A stretch of 34,963 bases of DNA from an uncultured Chitinophagaceae bacterium. GTDB lineage: Bacteria; Bacteroidota; Bacteroidia; Chitinophagales; Chitinophagaceae. How positions within the stretch are numbered: position 1 is the stretch's first letter; every line of letters starts with the position of its first letter. Both the position numbers and the translations under genes were made by a program. Positions 1 through 7,751 of the stretch are shown one piece after another. The stretch lies in NCBI GenBank assembly GCA_937996595.1, contig CALKVC010000067.1, forward strand, positions 1 to 34,963, read 5' to 3'. Below the pieces are notes generated by a model. The model did no database searches and was not told the origin of the DNA. It saw only the letters and a list, made by a program, of their open reading frames with translations.

Positions 1-148
1 CCAGCGTAATGGCTGTGATGGTTCCTAAAGCATAATACCATTCAATATCAAGTTTAAAGTAATAATATACATCACATAAAACGGTGTTTATGTAAGTATA
101 TAATGATAATGCTATTATGAACAAGTATCTGTACCGATGACTGAACAT
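1..148 (-). CDS. N-terminus of a membrane protein, possibly a sensor histidine kinase (cut by the window edge)
   Basis: An uninterrupted minus-strand frame runs from an ATG at 148 to the window edge, giving 49 residues that begin MFSHRYRYLF. It has a basic N-terminus, a hydrophobic helix (about residues 9-25) and the start of a second one after a DIEWYYALGT stretch, so an integral membrane protein is likely. The opening resembles from memory the membrane-sensor N-termini of Bacteroidota LytS/YehU-like histidine kinases, but no catalytic region is visible and this is weak. No in-frame upstream start is seen within about 30 bases. The ATG lies only 12 nt past a strong hairpin (161-213), so the promoter or leader arrangement is unusual. 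The open frame is fairly secure, the function is not. Confidence 0.55.
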   Translation of the reverse strand, partial: MFSHRYRYLFIIALSLYTYINTVLCDVYYYFKLDIEWYYALGTITAITL

Positions 149-160
149 AGTGCTGGTATT

Positions 161-213
161 AAAAATGCATCAACGGTTTTTTAGAACATTTTGTTCACCG
201 CTGATGCATTTTT
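161..213. terminator. Strong bidirectional terminator-like hairpin after the FAS1 gene
   Basis: Positions 161-172 pair perfectly with 202-213 (12 bp). After one mismatch (173/201), 174-176 pair with 198-200. Inside, 184-188 pair with 192-196 around a TTT loop, leaving a one-sided bulge at 177-183. The outer arms are A5 and T5, giving a U tract in both directions. It is 25 nt downstream of the FAS1 stop and 12 nt upstream of the next start on the same strand. Termination is inferred from structure. Confidence 0.75.
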
Positions 214-237
214 ATTATTGATTTATAATAGGATTAA

Positions 238-1209
238 TTATTGTGGCAGGAGTACCCTGTCTATCACATGAATGGTTCCATTGGTGGCAACGATGTCCGT
301 TGCTGTGATATTTGATGCGTTTGACCCGTTTGACAAGCCGGTAACCCTGGCCGGCGGCAACGTAATTTTTACTGTTTGAGCGCCACCCAGTGCCGTTACA
401 GGCATGCTGTTGTTAACCAGGTCGCAGGAGAATACCCTGGCCGGAATAACATGATAGAACAATATCTTCTTCAGCACGGCAGGATCTGCTGCGTTGATGG
501 CGGCAACATCCGGGAAACCGGCAGCTATGAAAGCAGCATCTGTTGGGGCAAACACAGTAAGCGGGCCAGCACTGGTTAAGGCGTTGCTCACTTCATTGGC
601 TGGCGTTCCGGCATCGGCCCTTAGTACTGCGGCAACCAGGAGGCTGAATCCGGGTGTTGCAATGGCTGTTTCCCTCAGGTTTCCGGCCGGAGGCAACAAC
701 ACTTTACCAACTGCATGAATGACACCGTTTGAGGCACTTACATCTGCAGCAACCACATTAACACCGTTTATAAAAACACCAGAAGATGTTTTGGTGGCAT
801 ATAATTTTTGGGTGTTAAGCGTTGTTTTTTCAATATTGGCGGTAGTGATGGCACTGGCCGGAATCCTTTCTGCCAGTACATGGTATTGCAGTACAGATTT
901 TAGCGCTGCAATGTCAGCCGGGTTTGTGAGTGCATTTATGCTTGCCTCTGTATAACCGATGGCGGTGAATGCGCTGTTTACCGGGGCAAACACCGTAAGG
1001 TTAGGCGTATTGGCCAATGCATCGGTAAGGCCGGTTTTAACTACGGCAGCAACAAGAATACTGAAGTTGGGGTCTGACTGGGCCGTTTGTACAATATTCT
1101 TTTCAGCAGGTGCCGGATCATCATCCTTGTCGCAGGAAGTGATAGTGGTTGCTAATAAACCAAATGACAGCAGCAACATCAGGCTGCGTAAGTTGAATAA
1201 TTTTTTCAT
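238..1209 (-). CDS. Two-domain fasciclin (FAS1) lipoprotein
   Basis: 323 aa. The signal peptide ends in a lipobox (ITSC, acylated Cys26) followed by DKDDD; acidic residues after the cysteine are typical of Bacteroidota lipoproteins exported to the outer surface. Two FAS1 repeats follow, at about residues 38-173 and 180-322. Each carries the family H1-type LTVFAP segment and the YHV / ATNG(T)IHVID-type H2 elements. FAS1 domains are adhesion or ligand-binding modules with no known catalytic activity, so a surface adhesion role is likely but the ligand cannot be told. The ATG at 1209 is used because it gives the correct signal peptide. The gene sits between two strong hairpins and appears monocistronic. 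A one-mismatch -7-like box lies at 1233-1240. Confidence 0.93.
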   Translation of the reverse strand: MKKLFNLRSLMLLLSFGLLATTITSCDKDDDPAPAEKNIVQTAQSDPNFSILVAAVVKTGLTDALANTPNLTVFAPVNSAFTAIGYTEASINALTNPADIAALKSVLQYHVLAERIPASAITTANIEKTTLNTQKLYATKTSSGVFINGVNVVAADVSASNGVIHAVGKVLLPPAGNLRETAIATPGFSLLVAAVLRADAGTPANEVSNALTSAGPLTVFAPTDAAFIAAGFPDVAAINAADPAVLKKILFYHVIPARVFSCDLVNNSMPVTALGGAQTVKITLPPARVTGLSNGSNASNITATDIVATNGTIHVIDRVLLPQ

Positions 1210-1356
1210 GTTTTTAATTTTATATAACCATTCAACATTATCCGGGGAAAAGAGTAAACGGAATAGAGATTAAAAGCTGTAATAAAGGAGTGAACTGTAT
1301 ATTTTGGGGTGTGAAAATACTTACAGGGTTCCGTTCAGGTTTGCTGTTTAAAAGAG

Positions 1357-1397
1357 AAGCCATGTTTACAATATGGATTTAACTGTAAACATGGCTT
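1357..1397 (-). terminator. 14-bp perfect hairpin downstream of cysS
   Basis: AAGCCATGTTTACA (1357-1370) is a perfect inverted copy of 1384-1397, with a 13-nt loop. Read on the minus strand the hairpin is followed by CTCTTTT, a weak U tract. It lies 56 nt past the cysS stop and is the best candidate cysS terminator. A second, shorter AT-rich hairpin (1429-1437 with 1445-1453) overlaps the cysS stop codon. Confidence 0.55.
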
Positions 1398-1452
1398 AAT
1401 GGGTTAGCTCGTATTCGGGAATAATTAAATGATTATTATACCGGAATAATCA

Positions 1453-2940
1453 TCAGAGGCTCCAGCTCATTCCACCGTCTTTTTCGTCTTTTATCAGTAC
1501 ACCCGCCTGGTTTAACTGGTTTCTGATCTTATCTGACAGGGCAAAGTCTTTTTTTGATTTGGCCTCTTTTCTTATATCAATCAGCAATTGCATCACTGCT
1601 TTCAATGTGTTGTTGTTTGATTCGGAAACGGGCTGTAAACCAAAAATATCTTCCAGGAAAACCCTGAATTTTTCTTTCATCAACTGTAAAGTGGATGTAG
1701 CAATAGCTGCGGGGGCTATCAATCCGTCTTTTATGGAATTGATGACAGGAGCCATTTCAAACATGTTTGCCAGCACTTTCGGGGTGCTGAAATCGTCGTC
1801 AGTAAATTCTTCAAACTCATCCAGCCATTTTAAGATCCTGGCATCCAGTTCAGTGTCTGTTGCTGCACCCTGGTTAGCGGGTTCCAGTTTCTGCAGTGCT
1901 TCATAAGCTTCCCAAAGCCGCTTAAAAGCCTTTTCGCTGGCAACCAGCGCTTCGCTGCTGAAATCAAGCGTGCTGCGGTAGTGGCTCTGTAAAATAAAAA
2001 AGCGGATGGTCATCGGGTGAAATGCCTGTGTAAGCAGGGGGTGATTGCCACTAAACATCTCCGTTAGTTTAATCACATTATTATAACTTTTTCCCATCTT
2101 CTTTCCGTTGATGGTAATCATGTTGTTGTGCATCCAGTATTTTACCGGGGCCGCATGGTTGCAGATGGTGCTTTGAGCGATTTCGCTTTCATGATGGGGA
2201 AACTGGAGGTCCATTCCGCCACCGTGGATATCGAAGGTTGTTCCCAGGTATTTAGTTGCCATGGCAGAGCATTCAATATGCCAGCCGGGAAAACCCTCGC
2301 CCCAGGGGCTTTGCCAGCGCATGATATGTTCCGGAGCAGCCGATTTCCACAAAGCGAAATCAGCCCGGTCTCTTTTTTCCTCCTGTCCTTCCAGTTCCCG
2401 GGTGGTTTCCAGCAGTTCATCAATCACCCGTCCGCTCAGTTTTCCGTAATCATGAGAAGCGGCATATTTTTTCACATCAAAATAAACAGAGCCGTTTACT
2501 TCATAGGCATAACCTTCGTTTATTATCTTTTGAATCATGCCGATCTGTTCTATGATATGCCCGGTTGCGGTGGGTTCAATGCTGGGTTCTGTGCAATTGA
2601 ACTGTTTCATGGCCCAGTGGAAAAGGTTGGTATATTTCTGTACCAGTTCCATGGGTTCCAGCCTTTCCAAAACGGCCTTTTTTGAAATCTTATCTTCCGC
2701 CTCCCTTCCCTCTTCTTCAAAATGGCCGGCATCGGTGATGTTACGCACATACCGCACTTTATTACCCTTAAATGTAAGGTAACGGTAAACAATATCGAAT
2801 GTGATGTAAGGCCGGGCATGGCCCAGGTGGCTTTCGCCGCTAACGGTTGGTCCGCATACATACATGCCCACATGGCCGGGCGTTATTGGGTTGAACAGTT
2901 CTTTTTGCCGGGTAAATGAATTATATATTTTTAAAGGCAT
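1453..2940 (-). CDS. cysS: Cysteinyl-tRNA synthetase
   Basis: 495 aa, the usual class Ia CysRS length. It charges tRNA-Cys with cysteine in the cytosol. Visible hallmarks are the HIGH-type motif HLGH (38-41), the KMSKS-type motif KMGKS (281-285), and the zinc site that selects cysteine: Cys29 in YVCGPTV, Cys224 in WHIECSAM, and His249 and Glu253 in the HHESE stretch. The spacing of the zinc ligands matches the family. The C-terminal helical anticodon-binding region (DALR-like) ends in a KDEKDGGMSWSL-type tail, so the protein is complete. The ATG at 2940 gives the standard MPLKIYNS start. A consensus-like promoter at 3065-3093 suggests its own transcript with a leader of about 118 nt. Confidence 0.98.
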   Translation of the reverse strand: MPLKIYNSFTRQKELFNPITPGHVGMYVCGPTVSGESHLGHARPYITFDIVYRYLTFKGNKVRYVRNITDAGHFEEEGREAEDKISKKAVLERLEPMELVQKYTNLFHWAMKQFNCTEPSIEPTATGHIIEQIGMIQKIINEGYAYEVNGSVYFDVKKYAASHDYGKLSGRVIDELLETTRELEGQEEKRDRADFALWKSAAPEHIMRWQSPWGEGFPGWHIECSAMATKYLGTTFDIHGGGMDLQFPHHESEIAQSTICNHAAPVKYWMHNNMITINGKKMGKSYNNVIKLTEMFSGNHPLLTQAFHPMTIRFFILQSHYRSTLDFSSEALVASEKAFKRLWEAYEALQKLEPANQGAATDTELDARILKWLDEFEEFTDDDFSTPKVLANMFEMAPVINSIKDGLIAPAAIATSTLQLMKEKFRVFLEDIFGLQPVSESNNNTLKAVMQLLIDIRKEAKSKKDFALSDKIRNQLNQAGVLIKDEKDGGMSWSL

Positions 2941-3064
2941 ATGGTAATAGTTTATAAGCGATGAACATCCGCAGTTGAAAGTTAAAATGGCTTATTAGCA
3001 ACGGATGGTAAACAGCCTGGTTAATGAAAATGAAATGAAAAAATGAAAAGTCCCGTTACGGGTG

Positions 3065-3093
3065 CAAAGATATTAAGCTATGCCAAACGGCAA
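3065..3093 (-). promoter_or_regulatory. Bacteroidota-type promoter for cysS
   Basis: On the minus strand, TATCTTTG (3072 to 3065) matches the -7 consensus TAnnTTTG, and a TTG (3093 to 3091) lies 18 nt upstream as a -33 element. A small CCCG/CGGG hairpin follows near the predicted transcript start. The predicted leader is over 100 nt, longer than for most genes here. Confidence 0.55.
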
Positions 3094-3142
3094 CAGCAGG
3101 AGGAAAAATAATAGGTGGAAGAAAAAATGTTCATACGGCAAG

Positions 3143-4273
3143 TTACTGTTTTTTAAGATATAAATCGGCAAAAATGGGAAAATGGTCGCTGAGTTTTTTT
3201 AGCAGCCTTGTAAACTGGGTTACTTCAAAGCGCTTTCCGGCAAAGATGTTGTCTATTCGCAAAGTAGGTGAAATGCCGTTATAGGTACGGCCTATTCCGG
3301 CCCCTTTTTCTGCAAATGCGTTTTGTAATCCTTTCCCGATGGTATTGTATGCATAACTGTTGGGTACATCATTAAAATCTCCGCACACAATAACCGGGTA
3401 AGGGCTTTTTTCAATTTCATTCCTGATGCGGTTGCTTTGTATTTCACGTTTCAGAAATCCGCGTTTGAATTTTGACAGGATGTTTTTTGAGTTTTCCAGG
3501 TCGGTTTCGTCATTCATGGAAGGGTCTTTAATATATTGGAGGTTATTTCCGCTGAACTTGAGTGATTGCAGGTGGATATTGAAAACCCGGAATGTGTCTC
3601 CCGCCTTCAGTATATCTGTATACTGAAATATGGAATTGTAATCGTGGGGGGGATAACTGATTGTTTTTTTATTGATGATAGGATATTTGCTGAAAGTGAT
3701 CAGCCCGAAATGATGGTTTTGGTCAAAATCCAGTTTTCGGTTGTATGAGTAATAATAATCAGGCATATCCATTCTTTTCAGGAAATCGGGGATATAGTTG
3801 ATGGCTTTCGGGTTACTGTCGCTGCCCACCATTTCCTGGAAACAGGCAATATCCGGCTGATAGTTGTTAATCAGTGCAATCATTTCCAGTTTCCTTTCCG
3901 GGTGTGTCTTATGCTCCAGGATGTCGAAATGCTCTACATTCCAGCTCATCACCCGAATGTTGTTATTTGCTTTGCTGATAGTAAAGTTGTTTGAGAGCCT
4001 GATTTTTACCAGGTGTTTCAATGGAGAATAAACCAGCAGTAAACTGATGATGCTGATCATTACCAGGCCCGGTTTGGTGAACAGCCAGAAAATGATAAAT
4101 GCAATCAGCAGCAATACCAGGTAAAAGGAAGAAAGTGTCAATAAGCCGGTGAACCAGAATTGCCCGGGTTCCAGCCAGCTGCCATAGCATCCCAGCAGCA
4201 ATAGTATGCCGATGGCGATGTTTATCCAGATGAACGTACGTTTGGTAATGCGCCTGATAAAACTGGTTGACAT
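3143..4273 (-). CDS. Membrane-anchored endonuclease/exonuclease/phosphatase (EEP) family protein
   Basis: 376 aa. The first ~85 residues hold three hydrophobic segments (about 16-31, 40-65, 68-82) that anchor the protein in the inner membrane. The rest is an EEP-fold hydrolase domain, probably outside the cytoplasm. Visible EEP residues are Asn112 in MSWNVEHF, Glu147 in CFQEM, His234 in FNIHLQS, Asp299/Asn301 in CGDFNDVP and the terminal SDHFP (Asp363-His364), i.e. a complete metal-dependent phosphodiesterase site. The family covers nucleases, sphingomyelinases and phosphoinositide phosphatases; substrate cannot be read from sequence. It lies 61 bp downstream of the Ser-less rhomboid gene on the same strand and has no promoter box of its own, so it may be co-transcribed with the rhomboid genes. 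Confidence 0.92.
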   Translation of the reverse strand: MSTSFIRRITKRTFIWINIAIGILLLLGCYGSWLEPGQFWFTGLLTLSSFYLVLLLIAFIIFWLFTKPGLVMISIISLLLVYSPLKHLVKIRLSNNFTISKANNNIRVMSWNVEHFDILEHKTHPERKLEMIALINNYQPDIACFQEMVGSDSNPKAINYIPDFLKRMDMPDYYYSYNRKLDFDQNHHFGLITFSKYPIINKKTISYPPHDYNSIFQYTDILKAGDTFRVFNIHLQSLKFSGNNLQYIKDPSMNDETDLENSKNILSKFKRGFLKREIQSNRIRNEIEKSPYPVIVCGDFNDVPNSYAYNTIGKGLQNAFAEKGAGIGRTYNGISPTLRIDNIFAGKRFEVTQFTRLLKKLSDHFPIFADLYLKKQ

Positions 4274-4334
4274 GTATTAAAGATACATTGGAATGAAAAA
4301 CAATTGATGAAAACACATCAGATGGTAACAGGAT

Positions 4335-5282
4335 TTATAAATCTTCTTCAGAAGCTTTTTTCAGTATCTGTTTTTCCTCATCGGTTAAAAACTGGTAACC
4401 CCGCTGATTGATCTTGTCCAGGATTTCGTCTATCCGTTGCTGTGTTACAATGGCTTTTTTGTTATAAGGGCTCCTGTTGCCGGTATTATAAAAAACCTTT
4501 TCTTTAACGGATGGTTTTTTCTTTCTTTTGTTCGGGTTAAACAGGTTTATGAACCAGTCATATAACGTATTCATCCACACGCTTCCGTCTTTTCCTTTTT
4601 GCAGGAAAAGCACAAACAGGAACCCGGCCAGCGCACCACCAATATGGCTAAGGCTGTAAGCTGCGCTCATGGTGGATATGCCAACAAGGTCAATCAGCAG
4701 GTAAACACCCATTAGCACCCATATAGGGATACCGCCACGGATCATGGTGAAAAATTTGTGGTTGGGAGACAGGGTTGTAGTTGCCATAGCAACAGCCATG
4801 GTACCTGTGTTGGCGCCCAGTAAAGCGGCGTTGTTCAATTGATTGGTTATGGGAGGAACCAGGTAATTAGCTGCAATAAAGAAGATGCCACCCAGCACGC
4901 CGCCATAAATATAAACAGGGATGATCTTGTCGTTTCCGGTCATTTCCTGGAGTACATAACCAAAGGCCCACAACCAAAGCATATTGCTGAGTATGCGTAC
5001 CAGGTTGTTGCCGGTATCGCTGAACACATAGGTTAACAAGGTCCAGGGGCGTTCGCTCAGTTTGGTAAGGCTGGCCGGTAGTTCAAACCATTGTACCACC
5101 TGTGCATTATAAATCTGGGGTGTTTGCTGGTAAAAGAAATAGGCAACCTGGGTGGTTAGCAATACCAGGAAAAAGATCACGTTCAGGGTAAAAAGTGCCA
5201 TCAGCGCATTGCCATCATGCCCCAGGCTAAACCGGTTGCGCTTTAGCTTCTTATATTCCGAATACCTGTCTGTTTCGCCCAT
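4335..5282 (-). CDS. Rhomboid-like membrane protein with Thr in place of the catalytic Ser
   Basis: 315 aa from the ATG at 5282 (MGETDRYSEY). An upstream in-frame start at 5318 would add a 12-residue hydrophobic extension and is less likely. The body is a rhomboid-fold multi-TM domain (about residues 28-230). The GxSG motif of rhomboid proteases reads GANTG here (156-160), so the nucleophile position appears to be Thr159; the codon is ACA. The second catalytic residue, His213 in SHIGGALAG, is kept. This suggests a pseudoprotease or, less likely, a threonine-dependent enzyme. The charged C-terminal tail (about 240-315) has the QQRIDEILDKINQ...LTDEEKQIL pattern, a DUF6576-like segment of Bacteroidota rhomboids. 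It lies 58 bp downstream of an intact rhomboid gene on the same strand. Confidence 0.9.
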   Translation of the reverse strand: MGETDRYSEYKKLKRNRFSLGHDGNALMALFTLNVIFFLVLLTTQVAYFFYQQTPQIYNAQVVQWFELPASLTKLSERPWTLLTYVFSDTGNNLVRILSNMLWLWAFGYVLQEMTGNDKIIPVYIYGGVLGGIFFIAANYLVPPITNQLNNAALLGANTGTMAVAMATTTLSPNHKFFTMIRGGIPIWVLMGVYLLIDLVGISTMSAAYSLSHIGGALAGFLFVLFLQKGKDGSVWMNTLYDWFINLFNPNKRKKKPSVKEKVFYNTGNRSPYNKKAIVTQQRIDEILDKINQRGYQFLTDEEKQILKKASEEDL

Positions 5283-5340
5283 TGCAAAAAATATGATTCC
5301 TGTAAAAATACAAAGCAAAAGAACAAATTGCTGTTAACAT

Positions 5341-6030
5341 TCAATAGAATGTCTGTTTATTGGTTTTATTCCAGTACAAAACGATCAGGAAACCAATCAG
5401 CGCACCGCCAACATGTGCAAAATGTGCAATATTATCATTGGGTGTGCTTGATACGCCGCCAAAAACATCAAGGGCAATGATACCCATAATGGCCCATTTT
5501 GCCTTTACAGGGAAAGGAATGGGCATGATGAAGAGTTTGGTATTGGGAAACAGGTAACCAAAAGCAGCCAGCACGCCCATGATGGCACCGGAAGCGCCAA
5601 CGGTACAATTGAGCCGGAGCGCTGTCTGGTACTGGTCATAAAGGTCTGCACTCAGGGTTGAATGGTCTATCTTCCAAAAGTCATACGTGTAAGAACCCAG
5701 TTGGGCCAAAGCAGCCCCCAGGCCACAAACGAGGTAAAAGATAAGGAACCGTTTGGGCCCCCAGATGCGTTCAATCATGCTGCCAAACATCCACAGTGCC
5801 AGCATATTGAACAACAGGTGAAAAAGGCCGCCATGCATGAACATATGGGTAACGAGCTGGTAAGGCCTGAATTCGGTTGATTTATAATGGTGCAGGGCAA
5901 ACAGGTCGTTTACCCGGTTCAGCTGGTCCATATCTCCTGAAGCGCTTTGGGCCAGAAAAACCAATGCATTGATGATGATCAGGTTTAAAACGATGGGTGT
6001 CGTTCTTTGAAAACTGTTTCCGTATGACAT
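5341..6030 (-). CDS. Rhomboid family intramembrane serine protease
   Basis: 229 aa, six-TM bacterial rhomboid core. The catalytic dyad is complete: Ser147 in GASG (145-148) and His206 in AHFAHVGGA. The HMFMHGGLFHLLFNM segment (about 62-76) is the conserved L1/TM2 signature. Rhomboids cleave single-pass membrane proteins within or just outside the bilayer; the substrate is unknown. The gene precedes the Ser-less paralogue by 58 bp and probably shares its transcript, so the two may act on the same clients or form a heteromer (inference). A -7 box at 6035-6042 sits immediately upstream of the ATG, implying an almost leaderless mRNA. Confidence 0.96.
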   Translation of the reverse strand: MSYGNSFQRTTPIVLNLIIINALVFLAQSASGDMDQLNRVNDLFALHHYKSTEFRPYQLVTHMFMHGGLFHLLFNMLALWMFGSMIERIWGPKRFLIFYLVCGLGAALAQLGSYTYDFWKIDHSTLSADLYDQYQTALRLNCTVGASGAIMGVLAAFGYLFPNTKLFIMPIPFPVKAKWAIMGIIALDVFGGVSSTPNDNIAHFAHVGGALIGFLIVLYWNKTNKQTFY

Positions 6031-6034
6031 GGGG

Positions 6035-6042
6035 CAAAGTTA
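6035..6042 (-). promoter_or_regulatory. -7 box upstream of the rhomboid gene
   Basis: The minus strand reads TAACTTTG, a match to TAnnTTTG, only 4 nt before the ATG at 6030. If used, transcription would start at or near the start codon (leaderless). No convincing -33 element is seen, so this may be a chance match. Confidence 0.35.
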
Positions 6043-6132
6043 GGAGATAATGACCTACCCTTCTATATTATGGGGTTGTAGATGGGGATATGCCGTTTGT
6101 AAATAAAAATGGTGCTTAAAAACAAAGCATCT

Positions 6133-7539
6133 TTATTTCAGGGTTAACAATACAACACATTCAATATGATGGGTATGCGGGAACATATCCACGGGCTGTA
6201 CTTTTTCAACGGAATATTTTTCACTCAGCACATTAATGTCCCTGGCCTGTGTAGCCGTGTTGCAGCTAACATACACGATTTTTGGGGCTGCCATTTCCAG
6301 TAATTTTACCAGCAGTTTTTCGTGCATGCCTGCCCGTGGCGGATCGGTAATGATTACATCGGGCCTGCCGTGTGTTTCAAAAAACCGGTCATCGCATATT
6401 TTTATCACATCACCGGCAAAAAAGACGGCGTGTTCGATATTATTCAGTGAGGCATTCTTTTTTGCGTCTGCAATGGCATCTTCAATCACTTCCACCCCGA
6501 TGATTTTTTTAGCCATCCTGCTAATAAAAATACCGATGCTGCCGGTACCGCAATAAAGGTCGTAAACGGTTTCTGTGCCGGTAAGTCCGGCAAAATCCCT
6601 GGCTACCGAATATAATTTTTCAGCTTGTTTGGTATTGGTTTGGAAAAAAGATTTCGGGCTGATGATGAATTCAAAGTCTTCCAGCTTTTCCGTTATATAG
6701 CCTTTGCCCGAATACACCTGTGGGGCAAGGTCATATATGCTGTCGTTCCATTTAGGGTTGATGGTATAAAGTAAGGTGCTTATGCCCGGTACTGTCTGTA
6801 AAATATGATCAAGTAGCATTACCCGGTTTGCCTCATCTTCAAAATTCAGGCAAATATTAACCATGAGTTCACCGGTACTGCTTAACCGTATGATGATATT
6901 GCGTAACCAGCCGGTATGCTCCCTGATATCATAGAAAGTAAAACCCTGCTTTTTGGCAAAATCGCGGATACTGTTCCTGATGTCATTATTGACCCCATCC
7001 ATCAGGAAGCATTCCGAAATGTCGATTACCTTATCAAAAATCCTGGGCACATGGAAGCCCAGCGCATCCTGTTGTGCTACCAAACCGGCAGAACCAATCT
7101 CTTCACTTGTTAAAAACCGTTTATTACTGAACGTGAACTCCAGTTTATTGCGGTAATATTCACTTTTTTCACAGCCGATAATGGGCATTATTTCCGGTAG
7201 TTCAACCTTACCGATGCGTTTCAGGTTTTGTTCCGCCTCCTGTTGCTTGTACTGCAACTGCTTTTTATAAGGGAGCATTTGCCATTTGCAGCCACCGCAG
7301 GTGCCAAAGTGCCTGCAGAATGGAGTAACTCTTTCTGCTGAAGGCCTGGTGATCTTTACCGCCCTTGCTTCTGCCCAGTCTTTCTTGTTTTTGGTAACCT
7401 GTATATCGGCCGTATCACCGGGCACAGCACCCGAAATGAATATTACTTTGCCATCCATCCTGGCGATGGATTTACCTTCAGCGGCATAATCTGTTACTTC
7501 AACATGCTCCAGAACCGGGTGCTTTTGCTTTTTTTTCAC
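6133..7539 (-). CDS. rlmD: 23S rRNA (uracil-5-)-methyltransferase, RlmD/RumA family
   Basis: 468 aa. It is a SAM-dependent methyltransferase that makes 5-methyluridine in RNA; RlmD modifies 23S rRNA U1939 in E. coli. In order: an N-terminal TRAM RNA-binding domain (about 8-63); iron-sulfur cysteines Cys75, Cys81 and Cys84 (CX5CGGC), with a further Cys in ISECFLMD; a central RNA-binding part; and a Rossmann domain with the DLYCGTGSIG SAM motif, DPPRAG, the nucleophile Cys426 in VSCNTAT and the base Glu460 near the C-terminus. All catalytic parts are present. RlmC or TrmA-like specificity cannot be excluded, but the TRAM plus Fe-S layout favours RlmD-type. It is divergent from the TlpA-like gene. 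Confidence 0.93.
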   Translation of the reverse strand: MKKKQKHPVLEHVEVTDYAAEGKSIARMDGKVIFISGAVPGDTADIQVTKNKKDWAEARAVKITRPSAERVTPFCRHFGTCGGCKWQMLPYKKQLQYKQQEAEQNLKRIGKVELPEIMPIIGCEKSEYYRNKLEFTFSNKRFLTSEEIGSAGLVAQQDALGFHVPRIFDKVIDISECFLMDGVNNDIRNSIRDFAKKQGFTFYDIREHTGWLRNIIIRLSSTGELMVNICLNFEDEANRVMLLDHILQTVPGISTLLYTINPKWNDSIYDLAPQVYSGKGYITEKLEDFEFIISPKSFFQTNTKQAEKLYSVARDFAGLTGTETVYDLYCGTGSIGIFISRMAKKIIGVEVIEDAIADAKKNASLNNIEHAVFFAGDVIKICDDRFFETHGRPDVIITDPPRAGMHEKLLVKLLEMAAPKIVYVSCNTATQARDINVLSEKYSVEKVQPVDMFPHTHHIECVVLLTLK

Positions 7540-7602
7540 GGCCGTAAAATTAGTCTAAATGAGGCAAGCCGGTCATTTACAAATTATTTTCTTCCCTGGC
7601 GC

Positions 7603-7610
7603 CAAAAATA
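7603..7610 (-). promoter_or_regulatory. -7 box for rlmD
   Basis: The minus strand reads TATTTTTG, an exact TAnnTTTG match, 63 nt before the rlmD ATG in the 212-bp divergent region. No clear -33 TTTG is present. Confidence 0.4.
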
Positions 7611-7725
7611 GTATTATGGAGTTTGCGCCTGTTTTGCATGATGATAAACCTAAATGATTGTTAATGAATTGTAATTTTTATGATGTACCCTTGCCATATA
7701 TGTAGCAAACTAGGCGGTTTTTAAA

Positions 7726-7733
7726 TACATTTG
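7726..7733 (+). promoter_or_regulatory. -7 box for the TlpA-like/PpiC-like operon
   Basis: TACATTTG matches TAnnTTTG and ends 18 nt before the ATG at 7752. An in-frame TTG at 7731 falls inside this box, so it cannot be the translation start if the promoter is real. This supports the ATG at 7752, which begins a clean signal peptide. Confidence 0.5.
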
Positions 7734-7751
7734 TTCACCTTATTTTACACT

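Noticed and set aside
1429..1453. AT-rich hairpin overlapping the cysS stop as the main terminator
   Set aside because: No U tract follows on the minus strand. The longer hairpin at 1357-1397 is the better candidate.
2128..2685. 185-codon plus-strand frame opposite cysS
   Set aside because: It is antisense to conserved catalytic segments of cysS and no start context or family resemblance was seen.
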